Shown: one piece after another, positions 1 to 5,860 of the stretch
How the letters are laid out: the number at the start of each line of letters is the position of its first letter
How positions within the stretch are numbered: the first letter of the stretch is position 1
DNA from: Spirochaetia bacterium
Lineage (GTDB): Bacteria > Spirochaetota > UBA12135
NCBI GenBank assembly: GCA_003497555.1
Contig: DNNS01000250.1
Coordinates: 1 to 5,860 of the forward strand
Direction: 5' to 3'
DNA: 5,860 nt
Position numbers and translations under genes: made by a program
Notes under the pieces: generated by a model
What the model saw: the letters and a program-made list of their open reading frames with translations, nothing else
What the model was told of the DNA's origin: nothing
Databases searched by the model: none

Positions 1-11
1 TAAAAACTGTC

Positions 12-35
12 TCTTTGATATAATATATTCAAAGA
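12..35. promoter_or_regulatory. Operator-like inverted repeat around the -10 box
   Basis: TCTTTGA (12-18) and TCAAAGA (29-35) form a perfect 7-bp inverted repeat with a 10-nt spacer that contains the TATAAT box. A protein bound here would block the promoter, so the site could serve autoregulation of the restriction-modification operon, for example by the methyltransferase. No separate controller (C) protein gene is visible. The regulatory role is inferred from position and symmetry; the region is AT-rich, which makes short repeats likelier by chance. Confidence 0.4.
16..24 (+). promoter_or_regulatory. Extended -10 promoter of the R-M operon
   Basis: TGATATAAT matches the extended -10 consensus (TGnTATAAT) exactly. 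Transcription would start near position 31, giving a leader of about 65 nt before the ATG at 96. A -35 box with normal spacing would fall just outside the left edge, so it cannot be checked; an extended -10 often needs none. Confidence 0.6.
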
Positions 36-44
36 ATTCTTGCC

Positions 45-74
45 CGTCTTGGATGCTCGCCGTCCTTGGCTCGC
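45..74 (+). repeat. Two adjoining GC-rich imperfect repeat units in the leader
   Basis: CGTCTTGGATGCTCGC (45-60) is followed directly by CGTCCTTGGCTCGC (61-74). The two units share CGTC, CTTGG and CTCGC in order. The stretch is clearly GC-richer than the surrounding AT-rich DNA and lies in the untranslated leader of the restriction gene. Its role is unknown; it could be part of a dispersed intergenic repeat or a remnant of the original chromosomal DNA. Confidence 0.4.
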
Positions 75-82
75 TAGAAAAT

Positions 83-87
83 AAGGA
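83..87 (+). promoter_or_regulatory. Ribosome binding site deciding the start at 96
   Basis: AAGGA lies 8 nt before the ATG at 96, an ideal Shine-Dalgarno placement. It supports this ATG as the true start of the endonuclease gene. Confidence 0.7.
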
Positions 88-95
88 ATTTCTAT

Positions 96-878
96 ATGAA
101 TAAATGGACTAAACTTAGTATAGAATACGCAAATCAAAAATCATATCTTGATGATTTATTTCATGTGTATCCAACAATACCGGATGGAATTAGAGAAATT
201 AACAATAAAATTTGGGGAAACGCACAAAAGGCTTTTAAATCAAAAAACAATAAAGAATTATTAAGTGAGTTACTAAAATTAGATTTATTCCCAATAAAAG
301 AAAGCTATATTGCGTATTTAAAAAGAGATAACACCGCAATAGAAAGAAACCCAAAAACTGTAAACAGATTATGTGGCAGATTGTATGAAATGGGACTTGA
401 TAAAATATATGAAAGATGTAGTGAACCTAAAGAAACAAATCGTCAGATTGGACCTATGTTTAAGGATTGGCTTCGAAATAAATCACTCGGCATAGATCCA
501 GTAGATATTGATACATTTACTTCAAACAACAAGGATGCAGTATTAGACGCAAGCGATAAGGCGATGATGGATTTTGCAAAAAAAGAGCTTAATTATAATA
601 GAGATAAAGGATTAGATTTAGTAGCTAGATTTAATAAAAAACATATTATCGGGGAAGCAAAGTTTTTAACGGATATGGGTGGTCATCAACACACACAGTT
701 TGATGATGCGATTGCTACTATTGAAGAAAGAAATGTTAAAGCAATACAGATTGCAATTTTAGACGGTGTGCTTTATATACCAGGTGGCTCAAAGATGTAC
801 AAATATGTTTCAAATGAATATATGAAACATAATATTATGAGTGCTTTGGTGTTAAGAGAGTTTTTATATCAGTTATGA
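96..878 (+). CDS. Probable type II restriction endonuclease (PD-(D/E)XK-like)
   Basis: A 260-aa soluble protein with no signal peptide or membrane segment. I do not recognise its exact family or target site. The best functional clue is a PD-(D/E)XK-type core: a GLD motif (Asp174) followed by a hydrophobic strand, then GEAK (Glu187, Lys189), then a GGHQ..QF..A helix region (about 195-206). This arrangement, Asp-x12-Glu-x-Lys, is typical of metal-dependent restriction nucleases. The second clue is context: its stop codon overlaps the start of a DNA methyltransferase by 4 bp (ATGA), the usual coupling of a type II pair. The N-terminal half (1-120) is helical and lysine-rich and could bind DNA. 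Expected role: cleaving unmodified invading DNA at the sequence protected by the downstream methylase. The gene is strongly AT-rich compared with the ATP synthase genes, consistent with horizontal acquisition. Alternative: another PD-(D/E)XK nuclease. Nuclease call fairly sure, specificity unknown. Confidence 0.75.
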   Translation: MNKWTKLSIEYANQKSYLDDLFHVYPTIPDGIREINNKIWGNAQKAFKSKNNKELLSELLKLDLFPIKESYIAYLKRDNTAIERNPKTVNRLCGRLYEMGLDKIYERCSEPKETNRQIGPMFKDWLRNKSLGIDPVDIDTFTSNNKDAVLDASDKAMMDFAKKELNYNRDKGLDLVARFNKKHIIGEAKFLTDMGGHQHTQFDDAIATIEERNVKAIQIAILDGVLYIPGGSKMYKYVSNEYMKHNIMSALVLREFLYQL

Positions 879-1951
879 AACTAATAAATAATTTATTAAT
901 TCAATCAGATAATTTATCTGCGCTTAACTGGTTGTTAAATATTAAAAACCTCAGACATTCGATTGACTTGGTATACATTGATCCTCCTTTCGCTACCAAT
1001 GGTAATTTTACAATTACCAATGGCAGAGCCTCAACCATCAGTAATTCTAAAAAGGGTGATATTGCTTATACAGATAAATTAATTGGTAATGATTTTATCG
1101 AGTTTTTAAAAATTAGATTAAAGCTAATAAAAGAACTATTATCAGACCAAGGCTCTATATATCTGCATATAGATTATAAAATAGGCCATTACGTTAAAGT
1201 AATGATGGATGAAGTTTTTGGAATAGAAAATTTTAGAAACGACATTACAAGAATAAAATGTAATCCAAAAAATTTTAAAAGAATAGGTTACGGAAATATT
1301 AAAGATTTAATCCTTTTTTATTCAAAGGGGAAAAATCCAGTTTGGCATGAGCCTAAAGAAAAATATACAGAAAAGGATTATGAAAAACTTTTCCTGAAAA
1401 TCGATAACAAAGGCCGTAGATATACTACTGTTCCTATTCATGCGCCAGGGGAAACCGAAAATGGTAATTCAAACCAGCCATTTAAAGGTATTTTACCGCC
1501 AGAAGGCAGGCATTGGCGAACTGATGTAAAAACTTTAGAAGAATGGGATAAGGAAGGGCTAATCGAATGGTCATCAACTGGCAATCCTAGAAAAATAATT
1601 TTTGCTGACGAAAGAAATGGGAAACGAGTTCAAGATATCTGGGAATATAAAGACCCTCAATACCCAAAGTACCCTACTGAAAAAAATAATAAATTATTAG
1701 ATTTGATTATAAGAACATCCTCAAATGAAAATAGTATTGTTTTAGATTGTTTTTGCGGTTCAGGAACCACACTTTTTTCTGCTCAAAATTTAAACAGAAA
1801 ATGGATAGGAATTGACCAGTCTTCGTATGCAATAAATGCTACAAAAAACAAAATATCTTTAATTGAAAAAAGTTTTTTTATACAAGAAGTTGATTATGAT
1901 TTTATTGATTTAATAAAAAAAACAGAAACACGCCCTTGTGTTTCTGTTTAA
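875..1951 (+). CDS. Type II DNA methyltransferase, beta class (N6-adenine or N4-cytosine)
   Basis: A 358-aa S-adenosylmethionine-dependent DNA methyltransferase. The catalytic motif IV is near the N-terminus (VYIDPPF, DPPF at 36-39), preceded by the SDNL..L segment common in this family. The SAM-binding motif I is C-terminal (VLDCFCGSGTT, about 289-299) and is followed by WIGID, whose acidic residue usually contacts SAM. The order IV then I marks the beta class of amino-methyltransferases (N6_N4_Mtase family). A YPTEKNNKLLDLII stretch (about 266-279) fits motif X. Residues about 110-260 between them should hold the target recognition region. It should methylate the host's sites and protect them from the endonuclease encoded just upstream, with which it overlaps by 4 bp, so the two are co-translated. 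DPPF does not decide between m6A and m4C. The last codons (encoding KKTETRPCVSV) lie inside a terminator hairpin. Base composition is AT-rich like its partner. Confidence 0.92.
   Translation: MKLINNLLIQSDNLSALNWLLNIKNLRHSIDLVYIDPPFATNGNFTITNGRASTISNSKKGDIAYTDKLIGNDFIEFLKIRLKLIKELLSDQGSIYLHIDYKIGHYVKVMMDEVFGIENFRNDITRIKCNPKNFKRIGYGNIKDLILFYSKGKNPVWHEPKEKYTEKDYEKLFLKIDNKGRRYTTVPIHAPGETENGNSNQPFKGILPPEGRHWRTDVKTLEEWDKEGLIEWSSTGNPRKIIFADERNGKRVQDIWEYKDPQYPKYPTEKNNKLLDLIIRTSSNENSIVLDCFCGSGTTLFSAQNLNRKWIGIDQSSYAINATKNKISLIEKSFFIQEVDYDFIDLIKKTETRPCVSV
1913..1949 (-). terminator. Intrinsic terminator acting mainly on - strand transcripts
   Basis: AACAGAAACAC (1921-1931) and GTGTTTCTGTT (1938-1948) form a perfect 11-bp stem, 12 bp with A1920-T1949, with a 6-nt loop. 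On the - strand the stem is followed by eight T residues, the classic intrinsic terminator layout for transcripts leaving the ATP synthase operon. On the + strand the stem ends with only a short TTT, so termination of the R-M operon here would be weaker. The hairpin lies within the last codons and stop of the methyltransferase gene. Confidence 0.7.
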
Positions 1952-1956
1952 AACAA

Positions 1957-1994
1957 ACGGGCAAGAAATGAATATAAATAGAATGACAGTTTTT
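1957..1994 (-). repeat. Right imperfect inverted repeat flanking the R-M cassette
   Basis: Read on the - strand, this segment has AAAAACTGTC (1985-1994), TATATTCA (1969-1976) and TTCTTGCCCGT (1957-1967), the same blocks in the same order as the left repeat at 2-47. It starts 5 bp after the methyltransferase stop. Its outer end runs into the hairpin at 1994-2032. Together with the left copy it marks the likely cassette boundary. Confidence 0.55.
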
Positions 1995-2032
1995 GTAAAA
2001 ATCCTTGTGCCGAGAGTACAGGGATTTTTACA
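1994..2032. terminator. Bidirectional terminator-like hairpin between convergent operons
   Basis: The arms 1994-2008 and 2018-2032 pair over 15 positions with a single U-G wobble (+ strand RNA) and a 9-nt loop. The core ATCC/GGAT stem is followed by TTTTT in both directions, so it can act on transcripts from either side. It lies about 80 bp downstream of the atpC stop and about 40 bp after the methyltransferase stop, as expected for a shared terminator of convergent units. The T-runs are part of the stem, which makes it less canonical. Confidence 0.6.
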
Positions 2033-2112
2033 GATGATTACTTTATGCCGGACAAGACGAAGCGTTTGATGCCGCCTGTGCTAAGCGGCGCCGAAACCTG
2101 GTACAGGGTATT

Positions 2113-2363
2113 TTATAAAACTTCTGCAGCAATTAAACAGCTGTTTTCGTTAAATGACAGAAAACCGCTTGCAGCCTGAATAGTCCGAGTATTGCTGCCG
2201 CTTTTTAAAATGATTTCAGATTTTTCCCTGAGAAGCGCGAAAAAAGGTTCATGGTGCGCTTCAATTCCCAATGATCCGTCCGGAGTTGTAATTCCGCAGT
2301 AATTTACATTTCCTTCATAAACAATTTGCAGGCATGATGAAATCACCAGCCGGAATTCATTCA

Positions 2364-2364
<1 letters not shown>
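2113..2364 (-). CDS. atpC: ATP synthase F1 epsilon subunit, short form
   Basis: An 83-aa protein matching the N-terminal beta-sandwich domain of epsilon: an opening strand (FRLVISS), then TPDGSLGIEAHHEPFFALL (about 27-45), the conserved 'PDG-xxGI-xxxHxPxxAxL' segment, and a final AASGFLSFNENSCLIAAE segment. Epsilon links the gamma shaft to the c-ring. Typical bacterial epsilon has about 130-140 residues; here the C-terminal two-helix domain that inhibits ATP hydrolysis in many bacteria is absent. The frame after the stop shows no recognisable helical remainder, so this looks like a natural short form (known in Bacteroidetes and Chlorobi) and not a recent break. The ATG shares its A with the TGA stop of atpD (TGATG), implying translational coupling. 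Last gene of the operon in this window. Confidence 0.88.
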
Positions 2365-3776
<1,412 letters not shown>

Positions 3777-4637
3777 TTAACCTTTTCCTTTCATTGCTTC
3801 CTTGCCGGAAACAACCTCAATTATCTCATTGGTAATGACCGACTGCCTTGCCCGGTTAAGCAGTGCTGAATAACGGCTGATTAAATCATCCGCATTGGTT
3901 GTAGCGTTTTCCATGGCAGTCATGCGCGATGCCTGTTCGCTTAACCGCGAGTTATAGAGCGCAATCTGCAGCCTGTAATAAAGCGCGAGTTTTGCCGCTG
4001 CATCGGCAAAAAACGTAAATTCAGGTTCCGTATAGGCAACAGCAGCATCCGTATCTTTCCGGCCGGAGACAAGCGGAAGCAGCCTGACTGTTAAAGTCTG
4101 CTGGTGTATGACGGAAATATATTTATTATAAATTAGCGCAGCATGCTCAATCTCGCCTTTTAAAAAACGTTCGCCGATTAATGAAGATAAGCCCTGCAGT
4201 TGTTTTGTGCCGCTGCTGCCTGCATCCATGTGAAAAAAAACATTGTAACCTTTACGCCGGCAAAAGTTTTTTCCCTTGCCTCCTATACAGGTAATTTCAA
4301 TCTCTTTCGCGTTTCCCTGAGCGGCAATATACCCGTCAAGAGCCCGATGTACCGAGGAATTATGAGAACCGCAAAGACCCTTGTCGGCAGTAAAAATCAC
4401 AATATGCGTTTTACGCGCCTGCGGATTGCCGTGAAACAGCGGATGATTAGCGGAAGATAAAGTACCGGGCATGCTGTTTAAAATGGAATTTACCGTATTC
4501 TCAAAAAATGCAAGCGGCGCCTGCAGGGAAGAGAGTTTGCGGAGTTTGATAGTAGCAATCATATTCATGGCGCGCATTACTTTCTGCATGCCGCGCAGAG
4601 ATGATACTTTCTGCCGTAATTCCCTGGAATTAGCCAT
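3777..4637 (-). CDS. atpG: ATP synthase F1 gamma subunit (central shaft)
   Basis: A 286-aa gamma subunit of normal length. The N-terminal helix carries the family pattern (ELRQKVSSLRGMQKVMRAM, 6-24, then MIATIKLRK). The middle Rossmann-like domain has TADKGLCG (83-90), matching the usual DRGLCGG with small changes. The C-terminal helix has SRMTAMENATTNAD (237-250) and NRARQSVITNEIIEVVSG (261-278), the diagnostic gamma signature. The two terminal helices form the rotating coiled coil inside the alpha3-beta3 ring and couple proton or sodium flow to ATP synthesis. The gene follows atpA after 10 bp and precedes atpD by 3 bp, the standard order A-G-D-C. Nothing suggests loss of function. Confidence 0.95.
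   Translation of the reverse strand: MANSRELRQKVSSLRGMQKVMRAMNMIATIKLRKLSSLQAPLAFFENTVNSILNSMPGTLSSANHPLFHGNPQARKTHIVIFTADKGLCGSHNSSVHRALDGYIAAQGNAKEIEITCIGGKGKNFCRRKGYNVFFHMDAGSSGTKQLQGLSSLIGERFLKGEIEHAALIYNKYISVIHQQTLTVRLLPLVSGRKDTDAAVAYTEPEFTFFADAAAKLALYYRLQIALYNSRLSEQASRMTAMENATTNADDLISRYSALLNRARQSVITNEIIEVVSGKEAMKGKG
3781..3789 (-). promoter_or_regulatory. Strong ribosome binding site of atpD
   Basis: On the - strand AGGAAAAGG ends 7 nt before the atpD ATG and lies inside the last codons of atpG. It fits the high beta-subunit stoichiometry (three per complex) and supports the chosen start. Confidence 0.6.
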
Positions 4638-4647
4638 AATCTGCCGT

Positions 4648-5860
4648 TCAGGAACCTTTCTGTCTGCGGATGGAAAGTACTATTTTTCTCAGTTCACTGC
4701 TGCCGGAAGCTTGAGTCCATGAAGATTCAAAGGAAGGATGCTGGACAATCTGAGCCAGTGCGGAAATTACCACCAGATGAAAGTGGCGCTGATCCATGGA
4801 GCCGGCCAAAAAGAAAAGCGCCTTGACCGACGGATGTTGATCTGTAAATTTAATGCCGGCCCCGGCGCGGACCATTACCATCTGAAACTGACTGGTGCCG
4901 CCTGTTATGATATGCGGCAGCGCCATAAATTCGCTTAAAGCCGTTGAGCTTGATTGTTCGCGCTCCAGAAGTTTCTGCAGTACTTCTTTTTCGTTTGTAT
5001 TCTGAAGGCTTTCGGCTAAAGCCGCTGAAGCCGATTTAAAAACATTGCGTATGGAAGGTTTTCCCTTATAATCAATGATCAGGCATTTTTCCGCCAGTTC
5101 CTCGAAGCGATCTTTTTCTCCGACATCCTGCCCGGTAATTATTTCTTCTATTTCATTTTGTAAAGACGGAGAAGCGAGTTCTGTGGAACTGATGCGCTCA
5201 ATCAGTTTCAGCATATCGCGGTTGATTCGCGAAGAGCGCTGACTCATGGCCATGGCCAGATTTACCGTATAACCGGAATCAATTCCGCTGCCTGCGGATT
5301 CAGGATTAAATTTTTCTTCAAAGGCATCAAGCACTGCATCTGCTGCTTTTGCCGTCTCGTCATTAAAGCTTCCGGTTTTTTTCAGCGTATTCATAAAACC
5401 GGAGGCATCGGCATCAAGATAGAAAAAAAGCTCTTTCTGATAAAAAAGCAGCTTCCCGACAGGGTACTTGTCGAGTCTTCCGGTAATACCGGCGCGCAGA
5501 ATCATCAGCTGCCTGTAAACATCAACCGGCGCATATTGCGGCTGTTTTAAAATTTCCGTCAGCCGTTCCCCCCGGTCAAGCTGTTTTCTGGTTGCAGGAT
5601 CAAGATCCGAGGAAAACTGCATGAATGCAGCAAGTTCACGGAATTGGGCCAGATCAATACGCAGGGAACTCGCAATCTGTTTCATTCCCTTAATCTGGGC
5701 AGCGCCGCCCACGCGCGAGACCGATATGCCTGCATTAATTGCAGGACGCAGACCGGAATTGAATAAATCGGATTCCAGAAAAATCTGACCATCCGTTATG
5801 GAAATAATATTTGTTGGAATATAAGCGGAAACATCGCCTTCCTGTGTTTCTACAATCGGC
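4648..5860 (-). CDS. atpA: ATP synthase F1 alpha subunit fused to a C-terminal PTS EIIA-like domain (5' end outside window)
   Basis: The open frame enters from the right edge, so the N-terminus is missing; the GTG at 5712 is an internal Val codon and not the start. The visible part begins with [17 protein letters not shown], then SITDGQIFL, the signature [10 protein letters not shown] and SRVGGAAQ, whose Arg is the alpha arginine finger. The C-terminal helical domain follows ([23 protein letters not shown]) and ends at about 5310 (LDAFEEKF), where ordinary alpha subunits stop. Here the frame continues for about 215 codons: a linker (about 5300-5100) and then an EIIA type-2-like domain (about 5100-4651). 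No stop or frameshift lies between them. Alpha provides the non-catalytic nucleotide sites and half of each catalytic interface; three copies per F1 would bring three EIIA domains near the membrane-facing side of the head. atpG follows after 10 bp. Alpha identity is certain; the function of the fused part is inferred. Confidence 0.95.
   Translation of the reverse strand, partial: PIVETQEGDVSAYIPTNIISITDGQIFLESDLFNSGLRPAINAGISVSRVGGAAQIKGMKQIASSLRIDLAQFRELAAFMQFSSDLDPATRKQLDRGERLTEILKQPQYAPVDVYRQLMILRAGITGRLDKYPVGKLLFYQKELFFYLDADASGFMNTLKKTGSFNDETAKAADAVLDAFEEKFNPESAGSGIDSGYTVNLAMAMSQRSSRINRDMLKLIERISSTELASPSLQNEIEEIITGQDVGEKDRFEELAEKCLIIDYKGKPSIRNVFKSASAALAESLQNTNEKEVLQKLLEREQSSSTALSEFMALPHIITGGTSQFQMVMVRAGAGIKFTDQHPSVKALFFLAGSMDQRHFHLVVISALAQIVQHPSFESSWTQASGSSELRKIVLSIRRQKGS
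4651..5100 (-). other. PTS EIIA type-2 (Ntr/mannitol-like) domain at the alpha C-terminus
   Basis: Numbering from the GTG at 5712, the domain covers about residues 205-354. It opens with CLIIDYKGK and a helix, then [20 protein letters not shown], which aligns with the EIIA-Ntr active-site segment (REKMGSTGIGNGIAIPH). The putative phosphohistidine is His267 (codon 4912-4914). Arg251, 16 residues before it, matches the active-site Arg of EIIA-Ntr at the same spacing. HFH (310-312) matches the second active-site His region. The end ([22 protein letters not shown]) follows the family pattern. The residue after PH is Ile, not the usual Gly of sugar-PTS EIIA. It could accept phosphate from HPr/NPr or act as an unphosphorylated sensor or docking domain. 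Confidence 0.8.
5101..5300 (-). other. Linker between alpha and the EIIA domain
   Basis: About 65 residues join the two domains. The first part is Gly/Ser-rich ([10 protein letters not shown]) and probably flexible; the rest (about 150-204) looks helical and charged, with Arg/Lys and Glu clusters. I recognise no domain here. It may set the reach of the EIIA module from the bottom of F1. Confidence 0.5.

Larger units (their letters stand above)
2..47 (+). repeat. Left imperfect inverted repeat flanking the R-M cassette
   Basis: This segment shares three ordered blocks, in inverted orientation, with 1957-1994: AAAAACTGTC (2-11), TATATTCA (24-31) and TTCTTGCCCGT (37-47). Between the blocks the two copies diverge and differ by about 8 nt in length. 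The block order is kept, which argues against a chance single match. The left copy also contains the cassette promoter. It may be a terminal inverted repeat of a mobile unit or one of two copies of a dispersed intergenic repeat. The window starts at the outer edge of this copy, so its true end and any target-site duplication cannot be seen. Confidence 0.55.

Noticed and set aside
32..41. AAGAATTCTT palindrome as an independent operator
   Set aside because: A 10-bp AT-rich palindrome is likely by chance and overlaps the better-supported repeat at 12-35.
37..1967. Integron cassette interpretation of the R-M pair
   Set aside because: The flanking repeats are inverted, not direct, and no GTTRRRY/RYYYAAC core pair is visible.
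2071..2089. GCCGC/GCGGC hairpin downstream of atpC
   Set aside because: Only a 5-bp stem with a 9-nt loop and no T-run on either strand; too weak to call a terminator or an integron attC site.
2045..2176. Possible 43-aa + strand peptide starting at 2045
   Set aside because: It runs into atpC antisense, lacks a convincing ribosome binding site and resembles nothing I know.
4200..4722. Two + strand frames of 83-86 aa opposite atpG
   Set aside because: Both are antisense to conserved gamma sequence and show no family features.
4648..5712. Separate 354-aa gene starting at the GTG at 5712
   Set aside because: The frame stays open to the window edge and encodes canonical alpha sequence upstream ([15 protein letters not shown]), so the GTG is an internal codon.

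Overview
The window holds two blocks that differ in base composition and strand and meet tail to tail. The left block (about 1-1995) is strongly AT-rich and carries a compact two-gene restriction-modification cassette on the + strand. The right block (about 2110-5860) is more GC-balanced and carries the 3' part of an F-type ATP synthase operon on the - strand, in the order atpA-atpG-atpD-atpC.

Left block: an extended -10 promoter (TGATATAAT) sits inside a short inverted repeat that could be an operator. It is followed by a good ribosome binding site, a 260-aa protein with a PD-(D/E)XK-like core (probable restriction endonuclease) and, overlapping by 4 bp, a 358-aa beta-class DNA methyltransferase (DPPF, then a C-terminal FCGSGTT motif). 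Imperfect inverted repeats sharing three matching blocks (10, 8 and 11 bp) lie on the two sides of the cassette. With the composition change, they suggest that it was acquired as a unit and inserted downstream of atpC. Two hairpins with T-runs separate the convergent units; the last codons of the methyltransferase form one arm and loop of one of them.

Right block: beta, gamma and epsilon are recognisable F1 subunits with tight, coupled spacing. Epsilon is short (83 aa) and has only the beta-sandwich domain, without the C-terminal inhibitory helices. The main surprise is the alpha subunit. After the normal end of alpha the reading frame continues for about 215 residues through a linker into a PTS EIIA type-2 (Ntr/mannitol-like) domain. 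Its phosphohistidine and supporting Arg/His residues look intact. Its sequence style resembles the EIIA domains fused to cation/proton antiporters in some bacteria. This suggests an ATP synthase that may be regulated by phosphotransfer or by an EIIA-like sensor domain, perhaps taking over the role of the missing epsilon C-terminal domain.

Organism: the F-type operon with a short epsilon points away from ordinary Proteobacteria and Bacillota and fits Gram-negative anaerobe-type lineages such as spirochaetes, Bacteroidetes/Chlorobi relatives or similar. The EIIA style makes a spirochaete-like host plausible, but this is a weak inference. atpB/E/F/H and the N-terminal half of alpha lie outside the right edge or elsewhere.
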